Counted from the stretch's first letter, positions 43,600 through 52,663 are shown. The stretch: DNA of 64,000 nucleotides from Candidatus Obscuribacterales bacterium (GCA_019752635.1 JAIELX010000044.1:62001-126000); one strand, 5' to 3'. Made by a program: numbers and translations. The notes: generated from the letters alone by a model not told the origin.

Positions 43600-43649
43600 A
43601 CTTTTCCGGGTCCACTGAAGTCAGCGCATTAATCGGAGACGCCTCCAAA

Positions 43650-44279
43650 ATGAATGAAAACACCTCCGGCCACGGTCCGGCCGCGATCGTACCAGCGGAA
43701 GTAAGGCGTTGGAACTGGGGGGCTTTTTGTCTGGGATGGATTTGGGGCGTTGGTAACAGTTGCTGGATTGCGCTGCTTGGCCTGGTACCGATAGTTAATC
43801 TTGTGATGCCTTTTGTCCTTGGCGCCAAAGGAAACGAATGGGCTTGGCGTAATCGCAAATGGAGCGGAATTGAGGAGTTTCACAAGGCGCAGAAAATTTG
43901 GGCCGCCGTTGGGCTCTGTGTGGTGATCGGCGGCACAGTCACAGTTGTCGGGTTGACTGGCGGCATTGTAGCCAGCGTTATTATCGGTGTTCAAAGTTCA
44001 CCTCCTTATAAAATGGCTATTGCGCAACTGGAAGGTAGTACCGAAGCCAAGGCTGCCTTGGGCGACGATGTCAAAGCTGGATGGACGACCAACAGTAGCG
44101 TTCAGGAAACCAACGGCAAGGGCAGCATGCAAATAGAACTGGATGTCGCCGGCAGCAAAGGCTCAGGCAAGCTCTATGTCTCTGCCAAGAAGGAGAATTC
44201 ACGCTGGTGGCTTACCCGGTGTGAACTGCAGACGGACGAGGAAAACAAGCGCATCAATTTGCTTGAAAACAAGATCTAA
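43650..44279 (+). CDS. Membrane protein with C-terminal Coa1/Tim21-like domain
   Basis: A 209-residue protein. The N-terminal 100 residues hold about three hydrophobic segments (NWGAFCLGWIWGVGNSCWIA, LLGLVPIVNLVMPFVLGAKG, and IWAAVGLCVVIGGTVTVVGL). The C-terminal 90 residues (PPYKMAIAQLEGSTEAKAAL, LGDDVKAGW, GSGKLYVSAKKENSRWWLTR) match the Coa1-type domain known from cytochrome oxidase assembly proteins and their bacterial relatives. The role here is unknown; no oxidase gene is near. Confidence 0.75.
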   Translation: MNENTSGHGPAAIVPAEVRRWNWGAFCLGWIWGVGNSCWIALLGLVPIVNLVMPFVLGAKGNEWAWRNRKWSGIEEFHKAQKIWAAVGLCVVIGGTVTVVGLTGGIVASVIIGVQSSPPYKMAIAQLEGSTEAKAALGDDVKAGWTTNSSVQETNGKGSMQIELDVAGSKGSGKLYVSAKKENSRWWLTRCELQTDEENKRINLLENKI

Positions 44280-44330
44280 GCGCCGCCTGCTGTATGATTC
44301 ATGCTCGTTTGTACCGGTATAAGGAACAGC

Positions 44331-44693
44331 ATGATGATTAAGCAGAAACTGACTGAAGTTGCGGTCGATGCTATTACCGATTACGTCAAAGAGAAAATTG
44401 AATGGTTGAAGAAATTTGATCTTGATCAAGATGGTCGCAAAGATGTAGATCAGATCATTGAGATTGTGGTGCGTTGCGGTCAATTGACCAAAGAATCAAT
44501 AGACCATACAAACTTCGCCCAAATTGCAGCCGGTTTGGACCAGATAATGACTGGCGCCTCTTTAATCAAAAGTTCCGTCGATCAAGAGAAGTTGGCTGCC
44601 ATGTCTAAAGAGTTGGGAGCCGCTTGGCACAAGCTCGGACATTTGGCTCAATTGTCCATTCAGTACGCCAAGGATAATCCGCAGTCGAAGTAG
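44331..44693 (+). CDS. Small helical protein with EF-hand-like loop
   Basis: A 120-residue soluble helical protein. DLDQDGRKDVDQI (residues 30-42) has Asp at loop positions 1, 3, 5 and 9 of an EF-hand, but Gln at position 12 where Glu or Asp is usual. The rest is amphipathic helix. ATG at 44331 has AAGGAACAGC upstream, and a second ATG follows. It is 51 bases downstream of the Coa1-like gene. Family not recognised. Confidence 0.65.
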   Translation: MMIKQKLTEVAVDAITDYVKEKIEWLKKFDLDQDGRKDVDQIIEIVVRCGQLTKESIDHTNFAQIAAGLDQIMTGASLIKSSVDQEKLAAMSKELGAAWHKLGHLAQLSIQYAKDNPQSK

Positions 44694-44740
44694 CACCAGG
44701 AGATAACCGCACCGTTGCGAGCAATAACCTTGACCACGCG

Positions 44741-46336
44741 TCAGGCGTTCACGTCATCCAACCAATCGGGAAGAAGCTTTTGTTGACGGCTGATTGTCTC
44801 TGCACTTGATTGAACCGGTGGTAGGTCTGAGCCGTCTGCGGCCATGGCAGGGATCGATGCCGGATTTGTTGTTAGTGCGTTAAGTAGATGCTCCGTGCGT
44901 GTTCTGACTTCAATACGTGAGTGCTCCTGCAAGCAGGTGAAGAGCTGAGACTTCGCTGGATCGACCAGGTCTCGGCGACGAAACAGCAAGCACTCGTCGC
45001 CGCCATTGAATTTCGACCACAGATCGGGATCGTGATGCAAAGCTACTAGTGACGTGTCGATCAGCCAGGTCGAGAAGTTGTCCAGGTACGCTCCGAAGTG
45101 GTTCTTGTCGCGGCTCGGGTGTTGATAGTTGGGATGTCCGATTTCGTTGCTTCGCTCCATTGAAAGGCTTGGCACGAACATACCGTCATAATCCACCAGT
45201 ACCAAATGATTGTCTTTTACCATAATATTGCCATGCTGCAGGTCACCATGGGCGATACCGGCGTAGTGTAGCGATTCCGCCATTGTGCGAAACTCATTGA
45301 TCAGGGGCAGTAGATTGTCCGTGCGGCGGAGAGCTTCTTCAATATAGAGATGGAATGGGACGCCCTCCACCCACTCCATCTTTAAGACCGGATAGAAATC
45401 CGCTCCTACTCGAATGCCTCGATTGACGTACTCGAAGTCCACCGTGGAACTCAAAGTGTCGGAACCGATGTATTTGCTCAACTGTTCGTAGCGATACTGG
45501 CGATCTTTTGCAGGATTGAGAAAACAGCGCACTGCCCAGTTTCGCTCAGGGCATTGCAACTTGTAGACGCTGGCGAAGGTCCCGCTGGCAACTTTCGGCA
45601 TTCCCATCATGTTCAGTTCTGCCTCGCCCTGTTGCAGCGCCTTGTCATCAAATGCGGTGCGCGCATCTTGAATCGCTTCGTTAAAGTCTTGCGGGCTTGG
45701 CCATGAAGAACGCTTTGCCACCGGTGCTTGTTGTGCCGAGTGGCTGCTGACAGCCGATCTTAGCTTCCCTTGCTGCTGCGTTGTGCCCCCGAAGCGCGAG
45801 TGCAATGACGATTTGCCCGCAGGCGCTTTGTATGTTTTTGCCGACAATAGAGTATTTAGCTTCAGAATATTTTCTTCGGTCAGCAACTGCATCGTTCGAG
45901 CGATATGGTCGCAGCTCAGTTTCTCGCTCGAGTGCGCTGCACTCCAATTCATATGCACGGTGAAATCCTGCGTGCCAGTCTGTTCCACGATTTGCCACGT
46001 CAGCATCATTGTCCTGACTATGGCTTTGTGCTCTGCCTTTATCCCAAGAGCGAGCAAGAGGTCTCGTCGTTGCACATCTTCCACGTATTCCAGCCTGGCA
46101 GACAGGCGTTTCATAGCGTAATCGCACTGAGTCACTTCCCACCAAAATCGATTCAGGGGATATGGCATGCCCCCGGGTGGATGCGCAAGGGAATCCTTAA
46201 TTTGGTCCATAATCGTGACAGGCATGGCCTTGCATGTCGGATAGCAAGTCATTGTGCCCTCAGAAGGAGTACTTTGAGACGAAAAGCAGAGGTAAAGCAC
46301 TGCTCCGGTCACTAAAATTGGCAGGGCGAACTCCAT
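44741..46336 (-). CDS. Membrane-anchored atypical protein kinase (TerY-P triad-type kinase fold)
   Basis: A 531-residue protein with an N-terminal membrane segment (FALPILVTGAVLYLCF), a helical middle part with a Ser/Gln-rich linker, and a C-terminal kinase-like domain. Key spots: ASGTFASVYKL (loop), WAVRCFLNPAKD (ATP-binding region), AGIAHGDLQHGNIMVKDNH (catalytic loop with HGDLQHGN in place of HRDxKxxN), and LVLVDYDGMFVPSL in place of DFG. The HGDLQHGN / DYDGM pair is characteristic of kinases from bacterial TerY-P triads. No vWA or PP2C partner is adjacent here, so this is an orphan. Convergent with the gene ending at 44693. Confidence 0.72.
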   Translation of the reverse strand: MEFALPILVTGAVLYLCFSSQSTPSEGTMTCYPTCKAMPVTIMDQIKDSLAHPPGGMPYPLNRFWWEVTQCDYAMKRLSARLEYVEDVQRRDLLLALGIKAEHKAIVRTMMLTWQIVEQTGTQDFTVHMNWSAAHSSEKLSCDHIARTMQLLTEENILKLNTLLSAKTYKAPAGKSSLHSRFGGTTQQQGKLRSAVSSHSAQQAPVAKRSSWPSPQDFNEAIQDARTAFDDKALQQGEAELNMMGMPKVASGTFASVYKLQCPERNWAVRCFLNPAKDRQYRYEQLSKYIGSDTLSSTVDFEYVNRGIRVGADFYPVLKMEWVEGVPFHLYIEEALRRTDNLLPLINEFRTMAESLHYAGIAHGDLQHGNIMVKDNHLVLVDYDGMFVPSLSMERSNEIGHPNYQHPSRDKNHFGAYLDNFSTWLIDTSLVALHHDPDLWSKFNGGDECLLFRRRDLVDPAKSQLFTCLQEHSRIEVRTRTEHLLNALTTNPASIPAMAADGSDLPPVQSSAETISRQQKLLPDWLDDVNA

Positions 46337-46480
46337 CTAAGCCTTTCTCCTCTTCCATCTTATTCCCCGGGTGTCTTAAGTCACTAACAGCAAGGACGTT
46401 CAGCATTTAACAAGCCGATTGTCGATAAAACTGGCATAATGGATTTTAGTATCCGGATTTAACCCGAAAGCGAGGTCACA

Positions 46481-46909
46481 GTGTCCGCTAAACAACGGCT
46501 AGACGACAAAAACGTAGAAGTATTGGCGGGTGACCTCCCGAAAGGCTTCTGGAATTTCAATGGCTCCGAGCTCAGTCAGGTTGAGAAAGCCTCCATAGAT
46601 CTCGCTCAAAACATCAAAGAGATGAACGTTCGCCTGAAGCGAAAGGTCAATAATCTGGATCTAGATGATGTTCCTATGAGTCACATTATCGGTATGATCA
46701 GCGGGCAACTGCTGGGACCGATAGGCGGTCTTGCAACTCATGCCATCAATGGGGTGGCCGGCAGCTGCGAGTTCGTTTGTGTGGGTTGCGAACTCAAAGA
46801 CGGGCGCAAATTCATTGCCTGGATGCACGGAGAGGTTTATAAGCGCTGGGAAAAGCTGCACGCCGAAGCCAACCCCGTCGACACCTCAGCCGAGAGAACC
46901 TCCGTCTAA
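46481..46909 (+). CDS. Hypothetical protein, 142 residues
   Basis: A soluble protein without recognised family. It has a moderately hydrophobic glycine-rich stretch in the middle (SHIIGMISGQLLGPIGGLAT) that may be a membrane-associated or buried helix, and then CEFVCVGCELKDGRKFIAWM, which holds three cysteines. GTG start at 46481 with GAGG upstream. It is divergent from the kinase at 44741 over a 144-base gap. Confidence 0.62.
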   Translation: MSAKQRLDDKNVEVLAGDLPKGFWNFNGSELSQVEKASIDLAQNIKEMNVRLKRKVNNLDLDDVPMSHIIGMISGQLLGPIGGLATHAINGVAGSCEFVCVGCELKDGRKFIAWMHGEVYKRWEKLHAEANPVDTSAERTSV

Positions 46910-47046
46910 CCGGCTTTGCGACTGCCCCGGGAAGATTTTTCGATTCATCGCAAGCAACTAGCGAACCTTTCGTCCGTCGATCACGGCATCGAAAAGCCCC
47001 TCGCTGCTATACTTGCTCGTCTTTGTTGCGGGGGGCGGAGACTTCG

Positions 47047-48831
47047 ATGAAAGCGCTTACTCAATTACTTCTTACGACTGTGCTTGCGATCGGGTTTGCA
47101 CCGATTGCCTTAGCTGGCAACGGTCCTGTCGCGCAGCCGGACGCGGTTAAAGAGGGTGTCGCCGCTAATGCGTCGAAGGCTCACGCTCAGGAGCCATGGT
47201 GGAAGCATGCGGTCATCTATGAAATTTACCCTCGCAGTTTTGCCGATGCTAAGAACACCGGCACCGGCAATTTGAAGGGAATCACTCAGAAACTTGATTA
47301 TCTCGCGCAACTGGGCGTTGACGCGCTCTGGTTGACACCGTGTTATCCTTCGCCGCAAGTTGACTTCGGCTACGACATTTCGGACTACTGCGCCATCGCT
47401 CCGGAATACGGTACGATGGAAGACTTCGATGAATTGGTCAAGGAAGCGAAGAAACGCAATATTCGCATCCTTATGGATCTTGTTTTGAACCACACGTCGG
47501 CAAAGCATCCCTGGTTTGTTGCGTCACGATCAAGTCGCGACAACGCTAAGCGAGACTGGTTCATTTGGCGTGACGGTAAAGGAAAGGAGCCGCCGAACAA
47601 TTGGCAGGCTCTCTTCGGGCACTCCGCCTGGCAGTATGATCCTGCGACCAAACAGTACTACTACCATTTTTTCTATCCCGAACAGCCTGACCTCAATTGG
47701 CGTAATCCCGAAGTCAAAACCGCCATGTTCGACGTTGTGCGCTTTTGGCTGAACAAAGGCGTCGCCGGGTTCAGGCTTGATGCCATTAACACGTTGTACG
47801 AAGACCCGGAACTGAAAGACAATCCGATTAAGCCAGGCAAGAATGCTTACGGCGATCCCAACATGGAAAATGCGCACAACTATTTGTTGATGCCCGAAAT
47901 TCACTCCGCATTGAAAGACTTGCGCAAAGTCGTCAACTCTTACGATGGACATCCCGTTTTGCTTGGCGAAACTACTGCGGAGGACATCGGCCGATTGGTT
48001 AGCATGTATGGCACCAATGATGATGAAATTCAGTTGCCGATGGATTTCCGCTTTGCCTATGTGGATCAGTTGTCTGCAAACACCTTTCGCGAACGAATTG
48101 CCGAAATTGATACCAACGCTGCCAACGGCTGGCCCGTTTATCTATTCAGCAATCACGATCGAACTCGACACTATGATCGTTATTCTGCGTCGCCGGACAT
48201 CAAGACTGTTGAGCAGAAGGATCAAGTAGCTAAGCTGCTTGCTGTCTTGCTGCTGACCGTGAGGGGAACACCGGTCATGTATTACGGCGAAGAGCTCGGA
48301 ATGCAGAATCGCGATCCGGAAAGATTGGAAGAGGTTCAAGATCCTATCGGTAAGCTCGGTTGGCCCAAGGAGAAAGGGCGCGACGGCGAACGCACACCCA
48401 TGCAGTGGACTTCCGGACCCAATGCCGGTTTTAGCGCGGTGAAGCCGTGGCTGCCGGTCGCCAACAATTACAGGACCCATAATGTGGCAGTGGAAGACAA
48501 GGACCCGGACTCAGTTCTGAACTTCTACCGCGCCCTGCTGAGCATGCGCAAATCGAATCTTGCTCTCCGCGACGGAGACTATAAGGCGTTGAACACCAGC
48601 GACGCCAATGTCCTTTGTTACGCTCGACGAAAAGGCAACGACAACGTCGTTGTTGTCTTGAACATGAGTAATAAAGCGCAGACGGTTAGTATCGATCCTG
48701 CTTCCGCATGTAACGGCACATCAGATCAAGCTGCAGTTCTTATTTCTTCCTCGAAGAAGCTCAGCAAGACTGTTTCAATGAGAAAGTTGGATCTTGAGCC
48801 CTTAACGGCCGCGGTTCTTGAAATGCGTTAG
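47047..48831 (+). CDS. Secreted GH13 alpha-glucosidase / oligo-1,6-glucosidase-like enzyme
   Basis: A 594-residue glycoside hydrolase of family 13, with a signal peptide (MKALTQLLLTTVLAIGFAPI, cut near ALA-G). The four GH13 regions are present: DLVLNHTSAKHPWF (I), GFRLDAINTLYE with nucleophile Asp (II), VLLGETTAED with acid/base Glu (III) and LFSNHDRTRHYDRYS (IV). AVIYEIYPRSFADA begins the barrel and MQWTSGPNAGFS fits the oligo-1,6-glucosidase/trehalose-synthase branch. Exact specificity (alpha-1,4, alpha-1,6 or sucrose) cannot be told. ATG at 47047 begins the signal peptide. Being exported, it probably scavenges external alpha-glucans. Confidence 0.92.
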   Translation: MKALTQLLLTTVLAIGFAPIALAGNGPVAQPDAVKEGVAANASKAHAQEPWWKHAVIYEIYPRSFADAKNTGTGNLKGITQKLDYLAQLGVDALWLTPCYPSPQVDFGYDISDYCAIAPEYGTMEDFDELVKEAKKRNIRILMDLVLNHTSAKHPWFVASRSSRDNAKRDWFIWRDGKGKEPPNNWQALFGHSAWQYDPATKQYYYHFFYPEQPDLNWRNPEVKTAMFDVVRFWLNKGVAGFRLDAINTLYEDPELKDNPIKPGKNAYGDPNMENAHNYLLMPEIHSALKDLRKVVNSYDGHPVLLGETTAEDIGRLVSMYGTNDDEIQLPMDFRFAYVDQLSANTFRERIAEIDTNAANGWPVYLFSNHDRTRHYDRYSASPDIKTVEQKDQVAKLLAVLLLTVRGTPVMYYGEELGMQNRDPERLEEVQDPIGKLGWPKEKGRDGERTPMQWTSGPNAGFSAVKPWLPVANNYRTHNVAVEDKDPDSVLNFYRALLSMRKSNLALRDGDYKALNTSDANVLCYARRKGNDNVVVVLNMSNKAQTVSIDPASACNGTSDQAAVLISSSKKLSKTVSMRKLDLEPLTAAVLEMR

Positions 48832-48913
48832 CGGTCCGACGATCGTATAATCTTGAAGCGGTATTGTTCCTCCGCTGGAATGCTTTCGACCGCGACGAGG
48901 CAAGGGTTCTCCA

Positions 48914-49858
48914 ATGTCGATTCGTGAGGCAATCTTTCTGGGCACCAGCAGTCAGGTTCCCACGCGTCTGCGGAACCACAATGCTGTCTTTCTGCTCTGG
49001 GATGATCTTGGCATTCTCTTCGATCCCGGCGAAGGAACCCAACGGCAGATGATTTATGCAGGAATCAGTGCCTCTCGGATTACGCACATTGCTATTACGC
49101 ACTTTCACGGCGACCACTGTCTGGGGCTGGCCGGAGTAATCCAGAGGCTTTCGCTGGACCGCGTTCAGCATCATGTTCAGGTTATCTATCCTGCCAGCGG
49201 GCAAGTGTTCTTTGAGCGACTACGTCACGCTTCAATCTTTTACGATGGCGCTACTATAATACCGCGTGCGGTGCCTGTTGATTCCGGTGATATGGAAGTC
49301 GCTCGAAATGGCAGCTCTCGTATAATCGCCAGGCGATTGGAGCATGCCGTCGAATGCATCGGTTATCGCGTTCAAGAAGATGATGGATCTACCATGGTCC
49401 CGGAACTTCTGGAAAAGTTTGGACTTCGAGGACGCGCCATTGGCGATCTTAACCGGCGCGGAAGCGCCGAGGTGAACGGAAAGATCATCTCGCTGAGTGA
49501 TGTCTCTGTGCCAAGGAAAGGCCAGTCATTTTCGATAGTAATGGACACCCGTCCCTGTGATGGTGCTCGCGCGCTGGCTCGTGACGTGGATCTTTTGGTT
49601 TGCGAGTCTACTTATCTGCGCAGCGAAGAGACTGAAGCCAAGGAGCGCTATCACATGACTGCCAGTCAAGCTGCAGCGCTTGCGGCTGAAAATGGTTCAA
49701 GGCAGCTAGTTTTGACGCACTTTTCGCCTCGATATATGAGAGGCGATGATTTCGTCAAGGAGGCCTCCGAAATTTTTCCGAACACTCAGGCGGCAGAAGA
49801 TCTGATGCGCGTGGTCGTTCCTCCGCGCATTGCGTCCGGAACACCAAGCAACGCTTAG
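48914..49858 (+). CDS. rnz: Ribonuclease Z (tRNA 3'-processing metallo-hydrolase)
   Basis: Removes 3' trailers from tRNA precursors. A 314-residue metallo-beta-lactamase fold enzyme. LGTSSQVPTRLRNHNAVFL opens the fold; THFHGDHCLGLAG is the metal-binding HxHxDH motif (His63, His65, Asp67, His68); HMTASQAAALAAENGSRQL and LVLTHFSPRY fit the RNase Z C-terminal motifs. A TATAAT at 48846-48851 could serve as the -10, though no -35 fits. Convergent with the LCP gene, overlapping by four bases. Confidence 0.93.
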   Translation: MSIREAIFLGTSSQVPTRLRNHNAVFLLWDDLGILFDPGEGTQRQMIYAGISASRITHIAITHFHGDHCLGLAGVIQRLSLDRVQHHVQVIYPASGQVFFERLRHASIFYDGATIIPRAVPVDSGDMEVARNGSSRIIARRLEHAVECIGYRVQEDDGSTMVPELLEKFGLRGRAIGDLNRRGSAEVNGKIISLSDVSVPRKGQSFSIVMDTRPCDGARALARDVDLLVCESTYLRSEETEAKERYHMTASQAAALAAENGSRQLVLTHFSPRYMRGDDFVKEASEIFPNTQAAEDLMRVVVPPRIASGTPSNA

Positions 49859-50778
49859 ATTTGGGCGTCACTCAGAAGCACTTTTGCTTGTGGCCGGTTC
49901 ACAATCCAGTAGCTTACACGCCTGATGTTTTCCGGGTGGCCCGGTAGTGATGCCATCTTCATGTCCGATTCGTTCAAGCTGAGACCGAAGAGAGCGATGC
50001 GGCTCACTTTGTCGAATGGCATGTCGGTTTTAATTACCTGGCCGGCTGTACTTATAAGTTGAGGCAGTCTTGTCAGTGAAAATGCCGGGTCGGACACCTT
50101 CTTGAAGGCTATCTTTAAGACTTTTTGCTGTCGTCCGATCCGTCCGATGTCCGCTTGCGGACTTTGCCGAAATCGAATATATTGCTCGACTTGCGCGGGC
50201 GAAAGCTGCTGCCTTCCCGCCTTCAAGTCGATACGAAGTTTTCCGGAGTTGTCCGTGTAGTGCATTCTTCTTTCAACGTCGACTTCCAGTGGACCGATCA
50301 CATCGAGCACCTTTTTCATTGCTACCGTATTCACCACGACGTAGTGGTCGACCGGTACATTGAATGCAGTGCTGATGGTCTTCATTGCGAGCGCTGGACC
50401 GCCGTACGCGTAGGCCGAATTAACTTTGCCGAATCCGTGTCCCGGGATCGCAACGCGACTGTCGCGCGGAATTGAGACCACAGAAATTTTTCTGTTGACA
50501 GGGTCCAGCGTACACAAAATTGTCGTGTCCGAACGTGTGCGCCCTTTCTGGCTGCCGCTCACGGCCGCATTGTCCACACCCATCACAAGAATTGACGTGC
50601 GGTGAGGAAGCGCTGCCGAAGCTGCTTGTGCCAGTATCGTCATCGGGTTTATGGATAGGCGTTGATTCTTTTGTGGGTCTGCGTCTGCGGGAAGAAGTGT
50701 TGTAGCAATTATTCCAGCGAGAAACGACCATGCGATCGATCTAACCCGCTTGGAGCTTCGGGTCGAAAGTGTGTCCAT
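49855..50778 (-). CDS. LytR-CpsA-Psr (LCP) family protein
   Basis: A 307-residue membrane-anchored protein of the LCP family, whose members transfer glycopolymers from lipid carriers to peptidoglycan. N-terminal hydrophobic anchor about 13-30. The LCP domain begins RTSILVMGVDNAA, with RSDTTILCTLDPVNRKISVV, SIPRDSRVAIPGHGFGKVNS (conserved Arg and Asp) and GQVIKTDMPFDKVSRI. In this organism's setting it could act with the O-antigen-like ligase at 32918, but no adjacency supports that. Confidence 0.93.
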   Translation of the reverse strand: MDTLSTRSSKRVRSIAWSFLAGIIATTLLPADADPQKNQRLSINPMTILAQAASAALPHRTSILVMGVDNAAVSGSQKGRTRSDTTILCTLDPVNRKISVVSIPRDSRVAIPGHGFGKVNSAYAYGGPALAMKTISTAFNVPVDHYVVVNTVAMKKVLDVIGPLEVDVERRMHYTDNSGKLRIDLKAGRQQLSPAQVEQYIRFRQSPQADIGRIGRQQKVLKIAFKKVSDPAFSLTRLPQLISTAGQVIKTDMPFDKVSRIALFGLSLNESDMKMASLPGHPENIRRVSYWIVNRPQAKVLLSDAQI

Positions 50779-51188
50779 TGTTGCACCACTGTGCCAAAGA
50801 AAAAGTTGATCTATGCTTTAGACGACCCGCCTGAAACATTCTTTGTTCCACCCAATGCAGGTATCCCCCTTCTTGCGTACAAAAGCGGGATGCACGAAAA
50901 CGGGATTCGATCGAGTCTCGTCCCGTTTTCGCCGACCGGTAGGTAAACCTTGATGAAACCTGACTGCTGCAAAGGTCAGGGGCTCTTCGCTTTCACTTTC
51001 GAATACACGCGAACACAGAGGTTCGTTTTTGTCGAAGCCGTCGAGTAGCCTCTGCCAAGGAGACCAGACGATTATGATTCGCAATTGCGAACCCGAGCAA
51101 CTGCAAATGAGCGCTTGGGTTTCTGCGAACGTACCCGCAAACATTGACCAGCGGGAGCTGTTCAGTATTTCGGCTAAACTAAACCGCG
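50779..51188. other. Intergenic region with a bidirectional hairpin
   Basis: About 410 bases without a supported gene. AAAACGGGA (50897-50905) pairs with TCCCGTTTT (50921-50929); the T-run on the outer side makes it terminator-like in both directions. Overlapping frames here (50818-51237 leftward, 51029-51268 rightward) look non-coding. Confidence 0.5.
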
Positions 51189-51196
51189 CTACGCGG
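51184..51196 (-). terminator. Hairpin at the stop codon of the DUF378 gene
   Basis: Leftward, CCGCG and CGCGG form a stem whose loop is the TAG stop codon itself, followed by TTTAGTTTAG. It would end the DUF378 transcript right at its stop. Confidence 0.45.
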
Positions 51197-51389
51197 CTTT
51201 TTTCTGCATCATTTTGTAAGCGTTGTAGAGAGCACACACACCCACTAATCCGTAGATTATACGAGTGACCATACTCGTATCGCCTAGCAGATTTGATACG
51301 GCGTTATAGTTGAAAGCTCCTACTAAGCCCCAGTTTATGCCTCCGATAAGAAGTAAAACGAAAGCGATGACGTCCAAGTGTTTCATCAT
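51189..51389 (-). CDS. DUF378 (YuzA-like) small membrane protein
   Basis: A 66-residue protein with two hydrophobic helices: VIAFVLLLIGGINWGLVGAF and IIYGLVGVCALYNAYKMM, joined by NYNAVSNLLGDTSMVTR. The GGINWGLVG motif is characteristic of DUF378. No function is known for the family. ATG at 51389; the second Met is equally possible. Confidence 0.88.
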   Translation of the reverse strand: MMKHLDVIAFVLLLIGGINWGLVGAFNYNAVSNLLGDTSMVTRIIYGLVGVCALYNAYKMMQKKAA

Positions 51390-51600
51390 TTTAGTGTACC
51401 CGTGGTTTTCAAAATCAGCTGCCCGCCGGGTTCTTCCCGGACGAGATTGTTAGCTTGATTAATTTCAGTTTAGTATCAAGTGCGGTGCCCTGTCAAGTCC
51501 GCCGCCCGCTAAACCCCCTTACTCTCAGGATTTAGCGACCAACGTTTGACGTGTGCCTAAAATTTAGTTGCCTGGAAGGCTGAAGTCGAAATCGTAGAAC

Positions 51601-51757
51601 TCAAGTCTGGCGCACGACTTGCACCGGCAGTTGACCGAGAAGTTCTAAGTCGCTTTTGCAGACAGGGCACGTTGTCGGCTGAGTCTGTTTTCTTATTGTA
51701 AATCTCCAGGAATGCCAACGGGGATACAGGACCGCCAGCCATCGGCGTCAATGGCAC
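51601..51757 (-). pseudogene. Small zinc-ribbon protein gene interrupted by a frameshift
   Basis: Leftward, the frame from 51757 or 51742 begins MAGGPVSPLAFLEIYNKK. After an A-rich stretch (near 51688) the meaningful reading moves by +1 into TTCPVCKSDLELLGQLP ending VQVVRQT-stop at 51601. Together they make a sensible protein of about 46 residues with a CPxC zinc knuckle. The gene thus needs a +1 shift, an edit, or a deleted base to be read whole. It may be a fresh pseudogene, a programmed frameshift or a sequence error. The rest of 51390-51850 holds only a small CCGGG hairpin at 51426-51440. Confidence 0.45.
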
Positions 51758-51850
51758 TCTAGTGCCTTGTGCTGAAAGCTACACGGGGAAAACGCTTCGA
51801 CTGCGACGTTGCGTGGCATAAGGAACTGTGCTCCTCTTCACGGCGTAGCG

Positions 51851-52663
51851 ATGAACGAAGAAGACGTCAAAGTAAGACTCGTTTTGGACGAGGAAGATCC
51901 GCAAGAAGTATCGAGCGGAATGATTGCACGACCCCTCCAAGAGCGTATAGTGGCGCCAAAAGCCTCTTACGAGGCCGAAGCCATCGGACTACGCATCGAG
52001 CGGCTTATAGAGCAGCACTGCGTGTCTAAGAGTCGCGGCGGTGAAGCGGATATGCTGTCGCGTCTGCTAGTCGATGTTCACGACGGCGGGGTTGGTCTAG
52101 TTGACGCTGAACGAATCGTGACACAGATGGAGAGCCGGTTTGCTAACGGCAACGGGGCTGATGCTGCGAAAACCAAATCGCAACGCAACGTCGGCGCCAT
52201 TGTCATAGCTGGTCTCCTGGTCTGCGCTATCTTTGTCGGTCTGGGCGGATTCATGGTGGCAGCTCAGAAAGCCATCAACAATGTCGGCGCCAGTACGCCC
52301 ACACCGACTGACGCGGCGGGCACGGCCGTTCCTGTGGCTTCGGCCCGCTCCTGGCAATACTACGCGAGTCAGTCCGACGCACCGCGCATCGCGCAACAAT
52401 CAATTGACGACAAGACTTCCACGAAGTTCAAGCTATTCAACTCTAGCGGCGAGCCAGTGCAAGTTTATTGGATCAGCTATGAAGGCAAGCGCGTTTTCTA
52501 CGCCAATGTGGGCGCAATGAAAAGCTTTGAGCAGCTAACCTTCTCATCCCATCCTTGGCAGGTTCAGAGTGCGAACGGAAAGGCGCTTCTGTATTTCGTG
52601 GCTGGAGACAATAAAAACGAGACTATCGATTTGGTCGGCACAATGCGATCCTTGAAGCGATAG
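51851..52663 (+). CDS. Membrane-anchored protein with VHL-beta-like domain
   Basis: A 270-residue protein. The N-terminal 110 residues are charged and cytoplasmic; a transmembrane helix spans about 115-137 (AIVIAGLLVCAIFVGLGGFM). After a Thr/Pro/Ala linker the C-terminal part (about 190-256) reads TKFKLFNSSGEPVQVYWISY, then EGKRVFYANVGAMKSFEQLT and SSHPWQVQSANG, the pattern of the von Hippel-Lindau beta domain found in some bacterial proteins. ATG at 51851 is kept although its ribosome binding site is weak; a longer frame opens at 51809. Function unknown. Convergent with purH. Confidence 0.75.
   Translation: MNEEDVKVRLVLDEEDPQEVSSGMIARPLQERIVAPKASYEAEAIGLRIERLIEQHCVSKSRGGEADMLSRLLVDVHDGGVGLVDAERIVTQMESRFANGNGADAAKTKSQRNVGAIVIAGLLVCAIFVGLGGFMVAAQKAINNVGASTPTPTDAAGTAVPVASARSWQYYASQSDAPRIAQQSIDDKTSTKFKLFNSSGEPVQVYWISYEGKRVFYANVGAMKSFEQLTFSSHPWQVQSANGKALLYFVAGDNKNETIDLVGTMRSLKR

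Noticed and set aside
50818..51237. Leftward frame of 139 codons between the LCP and DUF378 genes
   Set aside because: It runs through a bidirectional terminator-like hairpin and overlaps the DUF378 3' end; composition looks random.
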